A stretch of 64,000 bases of DNA from contig NZ_JADKCX010000034.1 in the NCBI RefSeq assembly GCF_016718685.1, forward strand, positions 12,931 through 76,930, read 5' to 3'. The notes under the pieces were generated by a model. The model was not told the DNA's origin and ran no database searches. It saw only the letters and a list, made by a program, of their open reading frames with translations. Position numbers and translations under genes: made by a program. Shown piece by piece: positions 55,013 to 64,000 of this stretch; within the stretch, counting starts at the first letter, position 1, and each line of letters starts with the position of its first letter. This DNA comes from Haliscomenobacter sp. Its GTDB lineage: Bacteria > Bacteroidota > Bacteroidia > Chitinophagales > Saprospiraceae.

Positions 55013-57367
55013 ATGCGTGAGATGAGTACTAATTTCTGGGTGAGGGTAAAAAGGCTGCTTTTCAAAACCTCATTAACGGCACTTTCCGTCCGCTTATTGC
55101 TTACTATAAGTCTGATTTTGGGCTTATTGGCAAGTAGCCATTCTTTGCGGGCAAGTCACATCATTGGGGGCGAAATAAATTACGAGTTTGTAGGCTTTAA
55201 AGGCGGCCGTATCGGTAGCGACACCCTTTTGTACCGAGTGGTATTGTTGTTGGTAAGGGATTGTAATGGCGGCGCTGCGTTTGATCGCTCGGTCCCGATT
55301 GCTGTTTATTTAGGCAACAACGCCCGGCCATTGCGCAATTTGCGGATCAGCAATCCCAAAATCGCCAAGGTTCCTCCCGATCAATCCAATCCCTGTCTGA
55401 TCATCCCTCCGGGTTTTTGTGAGGAAGAAGCAGTGTACAGCGATACCTTAGAGCTGATCAGGTCCAATCAGGCTTATACCCTCACGTATCAGGTTTGTTG
55501 TCGCAACGCCAACATTACCAATATCCCGAACAGCACCGGTACCCTGGGCAATACCTTTACGGTTGAAATTTCTCCGCAAGCACAAAATTTTGCCAGCAGC
55601 AGTCCCCATTTTACGGCGGCCCCTAAAAGTGAGCTGTGTGTGGGCATCTCCTCAGCTGTGAAATTGGCGGTAGCCGATAAAGACGGTGACCGCTTGACCT
55701 ATCATCTATGCGCCCCTTTGTTGGGTGGCGGGCCTTTGGGGGGTGGGTTGAATGACATGCATTTGGCCAACAGTGCCCAGGGCATCAAGCCCGATCCTGC
55801 CACGCCTGGACCTTACGAAGAACTGCCTTTTTCGGCTACTTTTTCCGCAAATCGGCCACTTGGGAATACCGGCTTTTTGGCATTGGATTCAACCACGGGT
55901 ACTTTGCGCATTTTACCTCGAACCCTGGGGAACTTCACCCTCGGAGTTTGTGTCAAAGAATACCGCAATGGAGAATTGATCGGCAGCATTCGACGAGACA
56001 TCCAAATCAAGGTCAGCAATTGTAATTTTGCCATTGATGCCATGGTCAAGTCTGATAGCACGGACGGGCAGGGCAAATTTTGGTTAAAATCCTGCAATCG
56101 ACCCAACTTTGCTTTTCAGAACTCCAGTACGGGTCAAGACAAAGTTTTTGCTTACCGTTGGGAATTTGACATCAATGGCCGGATGGAATCCCGGGATACC
56201 AAAGACGCCAGTTTTGATTTTGGCATACCCGGAACGTACAATGGTTTGATGATCCTCAATCCAGGCACAGTTTGTACCGATACTGCACGCGTTGTGGTGC
56301 AGGTTTTTCCGTCGGTCAAAGCTCAATTTGACGTTAGTTTGCCAGCTTGTGCCATCGGCGCAGTTGGATTTAACAATACTTCGGTGTTGAATCAAGGTGC
56401 CACTTTCCGCAGCATTGAATGGAACTTTGGCGACAACAACCGCAGCTCAAGCGTTTCCCCGCAACATACCTACTCCCGCGCGGGTACTTATCCAGTAAAT
56501 GTGGTTATTCTGACCAATACCGGTTGTCGGGATACCGCGCGAAGCGAAGTCAATTATTTCCCTGCGCCCAGTGACGCCATTCGCTTGCAAGCCCAGCCCG
56601 GAGAGATATGTGCACAAGCCGGACAACTGAACCTTTCATTGACTGTACCCCCGGAAATGAACCATCCCCGTTACCTGGTGGAATGGGATTTTGGGGACGG
56701 CACTAATGGCACCGGATTTACGGTGGGTAAAACCTATGCCAATCCGGGAACCTATACCATTGCGTATCAACTTACGGCACCAGGAGGGTGTGGTGTACAA
56801 GGCAATAATGCCAGCCGGCCGATTGTTGTCAAAGAAAAACCTAGCGTTGACTTTACCTTTACGCCCGAAGAGCCCAGTGCGCGTGATCCCCTGGTAACTT
56901 TTGCGGAAACCTCAACACTGGCCGACAACTGGCGCTGGGATTTTGGTGGGAAAGGCATGTCAAGCGAACGCAATCCGAGTTTTCTTTTTCCCTCCGAAGG
57001 CAATTACGCAGTAAAATTGGTGGTAGGGAACGGCCTTTTTTGTCGGGACTCAGTCATTCGGGAGGTAAAAATAAAATCCGAGGGGGCCATGTACATTCCA
57101 AACGTGTTTTCACCCAACGAAAATGGCGCAAATGAAGTCTTTAAACCATTGGGCTTACTTCCCGGAATCAGCAATTATCAGTTCAAAATTTTTTCGCGCT
57201 GGGGGCAGCTGGTATTTCAAAGTAATGACCCGGAAGAGGCCTGGAATGGAAAAATTAACAACCTGGGTGAGTCTTGTGGACAAGGAACTTATTTTTTTCA
57301 AGTGGTTTTTCAGTCTGCTGCTGGCAAAACGGTGAGTAAACAAGGCACGGTTATGCTTTTGCGGTAG
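55013..57367 (+). CDS. PKD-domain protein with gliding-type T9SS C-terminal domain
   Basis: 784 residues with a long N-terminal hydrophobic signal (VRLLLTISLILGLLASSHSLRA). The mature start ASHIIGGEINYEFVG and YRVVLLLVRDCNGG define an N-terminal beta domain shared with the next gene. At least three PKD domains follow (WNFGDNNRSSSVSPQHTYSRAGTYPV, VEWDFGDGTNGTGFTVGKTYANPGTY, WRWDFGGKGMSSERNPSFLF). The C-terminus is the gliding-type sorting domain: MYIPNVFSPNENGANEVF, FKIFSRWGQLVFQ, AWNGKINN, and a final LLR. A surface protein exported by T9SS, possibly an adhesin. It is followed after 88 bases by a paralogue, so the pair probably arose by duplication. Confidence 0.9.
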   Translation: MREMSTNFWVRVKRLLFKTSLTALSVRLLLTISLILGLLASSHSLRASHIIGGEINYEFVGFKGGRIGSDTLLYRVVLLLVRDCNGGAAFDRSVPIAVYLGNNARPLRNLRISNPKIAKVPPDQSNPCLIIPPGFCEEEAVYSDTLELIRSNQAYTLTYQVCCRNANITNIPNSTGTLGNTFTVEISPQAQNFASSSPHFTAAPKSELCVGISSAVKLAVADKDGDRLTYHLCAPLLGGGPLGGGLNDMHLANSAQGIKPDPATPGPYEELPFSATFSANRPLGNTGFLALDSTTGTLRILPRTLGNFTLGVCVKEYRNGELIGSIRRDIQIKVSNCNFAIDAMVKSDSTDGQGKFWLKSCNRPNFAFQNSSTGQDKVFAYRWEFDINGRMESRDTKDASFDFGIPGTYNGLMILNPGTVCTDTARVVVQVFPSVKAQFDVSLPACAIGAVGFNNTSVLNQGATFRSIEWNFGDNNRSSSVSPQHTYSRAGTYPVNVVILTNTGCRDTARSEVNYFPAPSDAIRLQAQPGEICAQAGQLNLSLTVPPEMNHPRYLVEWDFGDGTNGTGFTVGKTYANPGTYTIAYQLTAPGGCGVQGNNASRPIVVKEKPSVDFTFTPEEPSARDPLVTFAETSTLADNWRWDFGGKGMSSERNPSFLFPSEGNYAVKLVVGNGLFCRDSVIREVKIKSEGAMYIPNVFSPNENGANEVFKPLGLLPGISNYQFKIFSRWGQLVFQSNDPEEAWNGKINNLGESCGQGTYFFQVVFQSAAGKTVSKQGTVMLLR

Positions 57368-57455
57368 AAAATAAGAAAAAAAATAGTAGACTTGTTGCTA
57401 CGAGTCTAGTGACTTTCGCAGGCTTAAAACTTAAAGTCCAACCTACGAACAGGAT

Positions 57456-59723
57456 ATGAAGAATACTATGAGATTGAACTTGATCGCAATTTGTTTGCTC
57501 TTTTTACTTCCTGCCACCTCGTTTGGGCGTCACATCATTGGTGGATCGATGACCTATAGATGTTTGGGTAATGGTGATTATGAATTTACCCTCAAGGTAT
57601 ACCGCGATTGTTTTTGTACCCGCTGTGCCGAAATTGATCCTGTGGCGTTTATCGGGATTTACCGCTGCGGGCCTACTGCACCCTGCAATGGCCAGGGAAG
57701 TGCCCTGGCAAGGCTGAACGTCCCCCTCACCGAGCGTCGTAATATTGAACGTCCGGACTATCCTTGCCTGGAGCCACCCGCAGTTTGTACCGAAGAAGGG
57801 ATTTATGTTTTTCGGTTGAGTCGATTCAGCGTTCGTTTGCCCATCAGCCCCGATAACAGCTATTTTATCAGTTATCAACGTTGTTGCCGCAATGAAACCA
57901 TCACGAATATTGTCAATCCCGATACCTGGGGTGCAACCTACATGGTGGAAATTACGCCGGAGGCGCAACGCTTGTGCAACAATAGCCCGGAGTTCAATAC
58001 CTTTCCACCAACGGTAGTTTGTGCAGATTTCAACCTCAAATACGATCACTCCGCCCGTGATGCTGATGGCGATCAACTGGTGTACGAATTTTGCCCTCCC
58101 TTCGATGGTGGTGCCAATAACCTGGAACCATTTATTTACAATACCTGTGATGGTGCATACCCTAACCCGGGTTGCCCTCCTCCCTATAAGTTCATTCCTT
58201 TTCGTCCTCCTTTGTATTCGGCTACTTCACCCATTGGTGGTTCTCCAGCCTTGAGCATCAATCCCCAAACGGGTCTGATCACCGGAAAACCCAATCCAAT
58301 TGGGCAGTACGTAGTGGGGGTGTGCGTGTCGGAATACCGCAATGGGGTGTTGTTGAGTCGAATTTTCAGGGATTTTCAATTCAATGTGGCCAAATGTGAC
58401 CCCAAATTGCTGGCTGACATCAAGGAAGACATCAAAATCAAGGACAAGGAATATCTGGTCAATTCTTGTGGCCCTACGGAAGTGAAGTTCATCAATGAAA
58501 GTACGCCCCGTTCGTTCATCCGCACGTTTGACTGGGAATTTGATCTGAGCAACCGCAAATTGACTTCTACCGAATGGGAACCTTCTATCCTGTTTCCCGG
58601 GGTAGGCCAGTACAGCGGACGCCTGATCCTCAACAAAGGAACCGAATGTGGTGATACGGCCAAAATTTTTGTCAACATCTATCCGGCCTTAGAAGCTGAT
58701 TTTGAATACGAATACGATACCTGTGTGGCTGGGCCGGTGAAATTTACCGATAAATCGGTTTCCGGGGGCAAATTCCTCACCAGTTGGAATTGGGATTTGG
58801 GCGATAAAAACAGCAGCCGGATGCAGAACCCGGAACACCAGTACCGAAGTCCAGGCAACATACCCGTCACCCTTACCGTACGCGATACCAACAAGTGCAT
58901 TGAAAAGATCACCAAAACCATCAACTACTTTCCAGTTCCCGCTTTAATCGTCGTTTCACCCAGTGCGGCAGCAGGGTGTACGCCCCTAAAAGTCAAGTTT
59001 ACCAACCTTTCTTTTCCCATTGATTCCACCTACAAAACCCTCTGGGACTTTGGGGATGGAGGGAGTTCAAAAGCCATCAGTCCAACTTATACCTTTGAAG
59101 ACCCTGGTATTTTTACGGTTTCACTGGACATCACTTCGCCCATTGGCTGCAAAACGGATACCATATTTAATGATTTGATTAAAGTCCGACCCTCACCGAC
59201 TGCGGGTTTCACCATTGATCCTCCGGTCGCTTCTAACCTCACGCCTTTAATCAATTTGTACGATGAATCACAGGGAGCCATTCGCTGGAAATGGCAGCTC
59301 AGCAATGGCCGAAACTTTACGGAGCGAAGCCCCAACTTTTCGCCACCGGATACCGGTCGGATCATCGTCCGGCAAATTGTGCTCAATGCCGTAAATTGTT
59401 ACGACACCCTGGATCAATTGCTGGACATCCGCCCGGAAGTGCGCTATTTTTTGCCCAACGCGTTTACCCCCAACGGTGATTCGGTCAACGACGAATTTAA
59501 GGGGGTTGGGGTCATGGCCGGAGCCAAGGAATTTAATTTTACCATCTGGAACCGCTGGGGGGAAATGATCTATCAAACCGATGAGCCGAACAAAGGCTGG
59601 AATGGCCGAAAATTCAATGTTGGTGTGGAATCGCCACCAGGTGTGTACGTGGTATTGGTCACTTATCGAGACCCCCGAGGCAATCCGTATGAACTGAAAG
59701 GTTTTGTGACCCTGGTGCGTTGA
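57456..59723 (+). CDS. PKD-domain protein with gliding-type T9SS C-terminal domain, paralogue of the preceding gene
   Basis: 755 residues. Signal peptide LIAICLLFLLPATSFG, then RHIIGGSMTYRCLGNGDYEFTLKVYRDCFCTRCAEIDP, the same N-terminal domain with more Cys, and SYQRCCRNETITNIVNP matching VCCRNANITNIPNS of the neighbour. PKD domains include WNWDLGDKNSSRMQNPEHQYRSPGNIPV and LWDFGDGGSSKAISPTYTF. The end is the sorting domain: YFLPNAFTPNGDSVNDEFKGVG, IWNRWGEMIYQ, GWNGRKFN, and VTLVR. Both paralogues are read without a frame break. Surface display through T9SS is expected; the binding partner is unknown. Confidence 0.9.
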   Translation: MKNTMRLNLIAICLLFLLPATSFGRHIIGGSMTYRCLGNGDYEFTLKVYRDCFCTRCAEIDPVAFIGIYRCGPTAPCNGQGSALARLNVPLTERRNIERPDYPCLEPPAVCTEEGIYVFRLSRFSVRLPISPDNSYFISYQRCCRNETITNIVNPDTWGATYMVEITPEAQRLCNNSPEFNTFPPTVVCADFNLKYDHSARDADGDQLVYEFCPPFDGGANNLEPFIYNTCDGAYPNPGCPPPYKFIPFRPPLYSATSPIGGSPALSINPQTGLITGKPNPIGQYVVGVCVSEYRNGVLLSRIFRDFQFNVAKCDPKLLADIKEDIKIKDKEYLVNSCGPTEVKFINESTPRSFIRTFDWEFDLSNRKLTSTEWEPSILFPGVGQYSGRLILNKGTECGDTAKIFVNIYPALEADFEYEYDTCVAGPVKFTDKSVSGGKFLTSWNWDLGDKNSSRMQNPEHQYRSPGNIPVTLTVRDTNKCIEKITKTINYFPVPALIVVSPSAAAGCTPLKVKFTNLSFPIDSTYKTLWDFGDGGSSKAISPTYTFEDPGIFTVSLDITSPIGCKTDTIFNDLIKVRPSPTAGFTIDPPVASNLTPLINLYDESQGAIRWKWQLSNGRNFTERSPNFSPPDTGRIIVRQIVLNAVNCYDTLDQLLDIRPEVRYFLPNAFTPNGDSVNDEFKGVGVMAGAKEFNFTIWNRWGEMIYQTDEPNKGWNGRKFNVGVESPPGVYVVLVTYRDPRGNPYELKGFVTLVR

Positions 59724-59778
59724 ATGCATTTTGCAGAAATTTAAATGAAACATTTGCAAAACTTTTCACAAAAAAACC

Positions 59779-59807
59779 TTTGCATTTATAAAAATCAGTT
59801 ACCTTTG
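59779..59807 (+). promoter_or_regulatory. rplS promoter
   Basis: TTTG (59779-59782), 17 bases, TACCTTTG (59800-59807): the best full match to the Bacteroidota promoter in the window. Predicted start ~59814, giving a 27-base leader before the ATG at 59841. Confidence 0.65.
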
Positions 59808-59840
59808 CACGGCTAAAGAAAAAAGTAAAATTTTTGCACG

Positions 59841-60233
59841 ATGGATGCGATAAAGTTTGTTCATGAACAGTTAACTCCGGCGAGACAAGTGCCGTTACCG
59901 GCTTTCCGCGCTGGTGATAATGTAGTGGTGAACTATAAGATTATCGAGGGAGACAAGGAGCGTATTCAGTCTTTCCGTGGGGATGTAATCCAGGTTAAAG
60001 GTACTGGATCTACAAAGACCTTTACAGTAAGAAAAATTTCCAATGGTGTGGGTGTCGAGCGTATTTTCCCGTTCGCTTCCCCTAATATCGTAGATGTTCA
60101 GGTAACCAAGCGTGGTAAAGTACGCCGTGCGAGACTGTTCTACCTGCGTGACCTCATTGGTAAAAAAGCCCGGATCAAGGAGCGTAAATTCCAAAAGAAC
60201 ATTTCTCAGGTTGCACAAGGTGCACAGGGGTAA
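59841..60233 (+). CDS. rplS: 50S ribosomal protein L19
   Basis: 130 residues. L19 sits at the 30S-50S interface. The sequence has the family hallmark GDNVVVNYKIIEGDKERIQSFRGDVIQVKGTGSTKTFTVRKISNGVGVERIFPFASPNI followed by VTKRGKVRRARLFYLRDLIGKKARIKE, matching bacterial L19 throughout. It has its own promoter and terminator, so is a single-gene unit here; trmD, its partner in many bacteria, is absent. Confidence 0.98.
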   Translation: MDAIKFVHEQLTPARQVPLPAFRAGDNVVVNYKIIEGDKERIQSFRGDVIQVKGTGSTKTFTVRKISNGVGVERIFPFASPNIVDVQVTKRGKVRRARLFYLRDLIGKKARIKERKFQKNISQVAQGAQG

Positions 60234-60252
60234 ACCTTCTTCTGGTCAACAT

Positions 60253-60297
60253 AAAAGAGGATTTCAGCTACGCGTTGGAATCCTCTTTTTGTTTTTG
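60253..60297 (+). terminator. Intrinsic terminator of rplS
   Basis: AAAAGAGGATT (60253-60263) pairs with AATCCTCTTTT (60279-60289) and runs into TGTTTTTG. It begins 20 bases after the rplS stop codon. Confidence 0.85.
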
Positions 60298-60483
60298 TAC
60301 AATACATTACAATTCAAGTACTTGATTTTAGTTTTAGCAATCCAAATTGCCAACCGGCACAATCCACTTTTCCCGTTTGTAGATTACCATTAATTTTAGA
60401 CCATTCTTACTGATCGCCCGATCGAAGTGATGCACACTCGGCACGTCTACTGATTACCGTACACTAACAAATACATTCAAGCC

Positions 60484-62656
60484 ATGAAATTATTGAGACT
60501 TTATTTGCTCATTGTATTGGGAGGACTCAGTCTGCTGCGCAGCCAAGCACAGCAGTTCAATTCCCTTACTGTACTCGATCCTCAGTTCAATTGGCCCAAT
60601 TACCGTGGGACGATTGAAGAAGCTACGATTACGCTACGCCCGGTTGGATTGTACACCGAAGTCGGCGTTTACCTGACAATTTCCGCCAAAGACGCAAGCT
60701 TTCAAGTTGGACGGCAATTAGAGGCTGTATTGGGTTTTACTTTACCCGACAATTCAATCGTTAATGATTCCTGGCTGTGGATAGATACAACAATCATCCG
60801 CGCCAAAATCCTCGACCGCTGGACGGCATCTACGATTTATGAAAACATTGTACAAAGACGCCAGGATCCTTCTATCCTGACTAAAGCAACCGCCAATCAG
60901 TATTCCTTACGCATTTATCCCTTGATCATGGGGGATAAACGCAAAGTGAAAATCAATTACCTGGTGCCTGGAAACTGGACGACTGAAGAGGTGCAAACCG
61001 TATTACCCGTAGGCTTACTGAGGAGTGGGCAAGCAACGCCGCCACCACTGGAGATACGCTTGTTTATGGACTCTCCTTGGCAAAACCCCAAATTATCTAC
61101 CCACCCAGAGCTCAACTTTGTTCCAAAACAAGACCCGGAAGTAGGCACTTATCTTTCGGCACTGATACCCCCGGCTGGCCTGAGTACCCGTGAGGTGATC
61201 CTCAGCTTGAAAGCGCCGCTCAAAAATGGGGTCTTTCTTTCCCGCTATGGGGACAATCAGGAGGGATACTACCAGATGGCGCTCTTCCCCGAGCAAATGA
61301 TTGATTTTTCTGGCAACCTCAAACCTCGCCGCATCCTGGTGCTCGTGCATTACAACCCGGCTACTGCCTTGGGAATATCTCCCTCACAATTGATGAGTGA
61401 AATTAGTGCCCAGCTTAAACGGGGTGCTTCAACCGCGTGATTTTTTTAATGTTGTCCTCAGTGGGGTCAGCCCTAAAGTGTTGGCCAATGACTGGATTTC
61501 CGCCAGCCCTACGGAGATTGATCGCGTGTTTAACACTTTGCAAAACGAAAACCTGAGCAGCCTCAACCTCCCTGGTTTGATGGCGAAAGGCATGGAATGG
61601 ATTAAATCCAATGGAAAAGAGTCAAAGATTTTACTGTTTTCCAGTTCCGTATCCGAGGGGGATTTAGGGGTTTCGAATGAATTGATCCGCGAGTTATCCC
61701 TCATCAAAGGCAATACAGAAATTCCTTTTTACATCGTTGACTATGCCCGACACAACGCGCCTAACTACCGCATCAACAACCGCAACTATTGGGGCAACGA
61801 ATACTTTTACCTCAATTGGTCGCGACTGACCAAAGGCGATTACGCGCAGCAATATTATTGTTGTTCGGATTTTAATTTGCTCAGTGCGGGTGTAGTGGAC
61901 GTCATGACAACCGAAAAGGCGGATTTGGACTTGCACACTTCCCTGCAAAGTGGATTTTGTTACAATCGCTACAATTTGAATCAACTAGGGGAAGCCACCA
62001 CGTTGCGGCAGCCCATTTTACAAGTAGGCCGTTATCAGGGGAATTGGCCTTTTGTAGTGGAATTATCGGGCAAATACGCCAATAATTTGTTTTTTAATGC
62101 AACTGCTGTACCCTTAACCGAAACGTATGTTACGGACAGTACAGGTGCAGACACCTGGGCTGGCAATTACATCAGTGCCCTGGAAAGACCTGGCAGTAGC
62201 AACAACGCAATTGCCGCAGAGATCATCAATGCCAGTATCCAGAGGCGAATCTTGTCCTATTACACTGCCTTTTTATGCCTGGAACCCGCCCAGGGTGGCG
62301 AGCCTTGCCTGAGCTGCCTCGACCGCAGTCAAGGCCCTCTCGTGAGTACCCAGGATCTGCAAGACAGCCTCATCGTCAGCAAAATCAGCCCGAACCCCTT
62401 CCGCGAGCGGGTGATGATCCGGCTACAATTCAAAGACTTGATCGACCTATCCAATGCCAAAATCTTGGTGTACAACCACGTCGGGCAAGTGGTGCGCACG
62501 TTCAGCGATGTCCCCAAAGGGAAAATCCAGAACCTGGAATTGCAGTGGGATGGCCGCAGTGATGGCGGAGCGGAAGTGCCTGCGGGGATGTACATCTTCC
62601 GCTTGCAGACGCCTACGGGGCAATACAGCCGGAAGTTGATGAAGCTGGAGCATTAA
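60484..62656 (+). CDS. VIT-domain T9SS-secreted protein; one frameshift
   Basis: About 723 residues. Signal peptide MKLLRLYLLIVLGGLSLLRSQAQ; an N-terminal VIT-like domain (TIEEATITLRPVGLYTEVGVYLTISA, EAVLGFTLPDNSIVNDSWLWIDTTIIRAKILDRWTASTIYENIVQRRQDPSIL, YSLRIYPLIMGDKRKVKINYLVP); a von Willebrand A-like region (RRILVLVHYNPATALGISPSQLM ... FFNVVLSGVSPKVLANDW), in which the MIDAS DxSxS is not evident; and a short T9SS sorting domain (KISPNPFRERVMIRLQF ... AGMYIFRLQTPTGQYSRKL). The frame breaks at G4 61421-61424; three G give QLKRVLQPRDFFNVVLSG. A surface protein of unknown role. Convergent with the thioesterase gene. Confidence 0.83.
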
Positions 62657-62676
62657 AGTTTACAAACAGATTTGAC

Positions 62677-62747
62677 CACAGATTATACGCAGATTGACAC
62701 AGATTTTTCTGAGTAAAATCTGTGTATACATCTGCGTCAAATCTGTG
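62677..62747. repeat. Inverted repeat of CACAGATT units between convergent genes
   Basis: Bases 62677-62707 pair with 62715-62747, with a few mismatches, around a 7-base loop. The arms are degenerate tandem units of CACAGATTNNACGCAGATT. It separates the converging VIT gene (ends 62656) and thioesterase gene (ends 62768). Confidence 0.8.
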
Positions 62748-62767
62748 GTGAAATAAAACACCCCGTT

Positions 62768-63566
62768 TTAAACCCAAATCGTCCTCCCGGTCGCCAATAC
62801 TTTTTTGTCTTCCTGCCTTACCAAACTGTGCAAATAAGTAGACTCATCAATTTGCTGAAACTGAGCATCGATCCGATCATGCAAATTCCCTTCCGCCAAA
62901 AAGAGCAAATCCATCCGCCGGATTTGCTGCTTGGCCAGTGTCTCTTCAGGGCAAGGCCTCCAACATCCACTTCACAAAATGCACATTGTTGAGGTGTTTG
63001 AGAAAATCCAGATCGTACCAACCCACTTCATAATTGCGGCTGGTAAATGCACGATCCATTTGGGGTAAACTGTCCAGGGCGTACGGCAGCGCCATTTCCA
63101 CGGGAGGGAAATACCCCGAAAAACGCGCCAGCAACTCCGCCGGAATCCGACTCATCTGTCGGGTTTGCAGATTCATCAACAACCAGGTGGTGGCTGCCGT
63201 GGCGATTTGTTGCCCTGCTTCGTCGTACACCCGGAAATCGCGGTAGGTAAACACCCGATCTGCGCCAGTAGGGTAGGAGTGGATGGAGATTTTTTCCCCC
63301 AGCATGGGCAATCGTTCAATGTCAATGCGTTTGCGGATCAGCACCCAGGCCAGGCTGTGTTGCTCCAAATCCCATACCGATATGTTGAGCTCCAGCACTT
63401 GCTGCATGGCCGTTTCTTGCATCAGGCGCACCAACGCGGGGATGGTCAGCTGCTGATTGCAGTCGATCTCAAAGGTGCGGATGGCGTAGGATTCGAGTTG
63501 GGGGAGTGGATATGTGCTGGATTTTGGGCGAAAATACGGGATTTGTTTTTTATAAGGTTTCTTCAA
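62768..63566 (-). CDS. Acyl-ACP thioesterase (FatA-like); one frameshift
   Basis: About 265 residues. Double hot-dog thioesterase that releases fatty acids from ACP. The N-terminal hot-dog has RTFEIDCNQQLTIPALVRLMQETAMQQVLELN, SLAWVLIRKRIDIERLPMLGEKISIHSYPTGADRVFTYRDFRVYDEAG, and the second begins ...RNYEVGWYDLDFLKHLNNVHFVKWMLEALP, where the N-N-V-H motif contains the Asn and His of the active site. The frame breaks at GGG 62949-62951; two G give LPEETLAKQQIRRMDLLFLAEGN and on to ATGRTIWV and a TAA at 62768-62770. One-base insertion, probably error. Cytoplasmic. Confidence 0.88.
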
Positions 63567-63658
63567 AAGCCAATTGTATTTTCTGACAATTTAAAAAAAT
63601 AATATCTTTACCAAGCAGGAATGCACTACAACGGATTGTTTATAACACCCCATTGTCA

Positions 63659-64000
63659 ATGGCCAATCGAGACACATTAACTGTAAACCAGCAAGATGGA
63701 GAAAAGAGCTCCCGTCCCAATGGCAAAAACTACCTCCTGGCCATTGCCATCGATGACTACCAGCATTGCAGCAAGCTGAGCAACGCCGTCAAGGATGTAG
63801 AAGTGTTCATTCAACTTATGCTCAGTCGGTACAACTTCGAAACCGAAAACATCACCTTTATCAAAGACGATCAAGCGAACAAAAAGAGCATCGAACGGGC
63901 TTTTCTCCACTTGATCAAAACTGTCACGCCTCAGGACAACCTGATCGTCTATTTCAGCGGGCACGGTCGTTGCCGATGAACATTTCGGTGGCAACTGGGT
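63659..64000 (+). CDS. Caspase-family (C14) peptidase, 5' part only; frameshift at edge
   Basis: Open from the ATG at 63659 (a TTG at 63653 is less likely). After an ~18-residue leader the caspase fold begins: NGKNYLLAIAIDDYQHCSKLSNAVKDVEVFIQLMLSRYNFETENITFIKDDQANKKSIERAFLHLIKTVTPQDNLIVYFSGHG, ending at the catalytic His. As read, the frame stops at 63979, but one base more at 63965-63967 gives HG-VVADEHFGGNWV, the usual continuation (the 'D-x-x-F-G-x-W-x-P' strand). The catalytic Cys lies beyond the window. It is related to the caspase gene at 9946 but closer to the stand-alone or effector-linked type; what follows it cannot be seen. Confidence 0.83.

Overview
The window looks like the chromosome of a Bacteroidota bacterium, most probably of the Saprospiraceae/Haliscomenobacter type (inference from gene content, no database search). 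The signs are a fused lpxC-fabZ gene inside an lpxD / lpxC-fabZ / lpxA cluster, a short (289-residue) primary sigma factor, -7 promoter boxes of the Bacteroidota form TAnnTTTG, many secreted proteins ending in type IX secretion (T9SS) sorting domains of both the short 'YPNP' type and the long 'gliding motility-associated' type, DUF3667 and DUF4348 proteins, and TPR-bearing sensor kinases next to a LytTR regulator. No rRNA, tRNA, CRISPR array, insertion sequence or prophage was recognised.

Layout. 1-9.8 kb: exported hydrolases and envelope proteins (M14 carboxypeptidase cut by the left edge, SIMPL protein, DUF2279 protein, a secreted GH65 glycosidase, a vanadium haloperoxidase-like lipoprotein), then a small TetR-controlled operon with a 20-bp palindromic operator. 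9.9-16 kb: a caspase-family protein, alaS, and a membrane-anchored M23 peptidase. 16-21 kb: a LytTR response regulator facing two tandem TPR histidine kinases, one of which has lost the phospho-acceptor histidine and all ATP-binding glycines. 21-30 kb: housekeeping genes (gatB; lipid A genes lpxD, lpxC-fabZ, lpxA with an ABC ATPase; hemC-hemD-DUF4348). 30-46.6 kb: an aldose epimerase, T9SS-secreted proteins including a very large protein of about 16 tandem repeats of roughly 110 residues, remnants of a serine hydrolase, fdhD, a metallophosphoesterase, a C69 dipeptidase and an S8 protease. 46.7-55 kb: an AddB-like nuclease, START-like protein, rpoD, an Lrp regulator, a Uma2 protein, an S41 protease and a Sua5/YrdC protein. 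55-64 kb: two paralogous PKD-domain gliding/T9SS proteins, rplS, a VIT-domain T9SS protein, an acyl-ACP thioesterase and the start of a second caspase-family gene.

Two features dominate. First, reading frames break repeatedly, worst between 34 and 49 kb. Every break resolved base by base is one base too many or too few, mostly in a short homopolymer, and essential gatB is affected, so most are probably sequencing or assembly errors. I annotate such genes across the breaks. A few genes also lack whole internal pieces. Second, gene ends, especially where genes converge, carry long inverted repeats built from short degenerate tandem units. The unit differs from place to place but two units recur at distant loci. 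Together with the giant repeat protein and the pseudo-kinase/kinase pair, these are the observations most worth following up.
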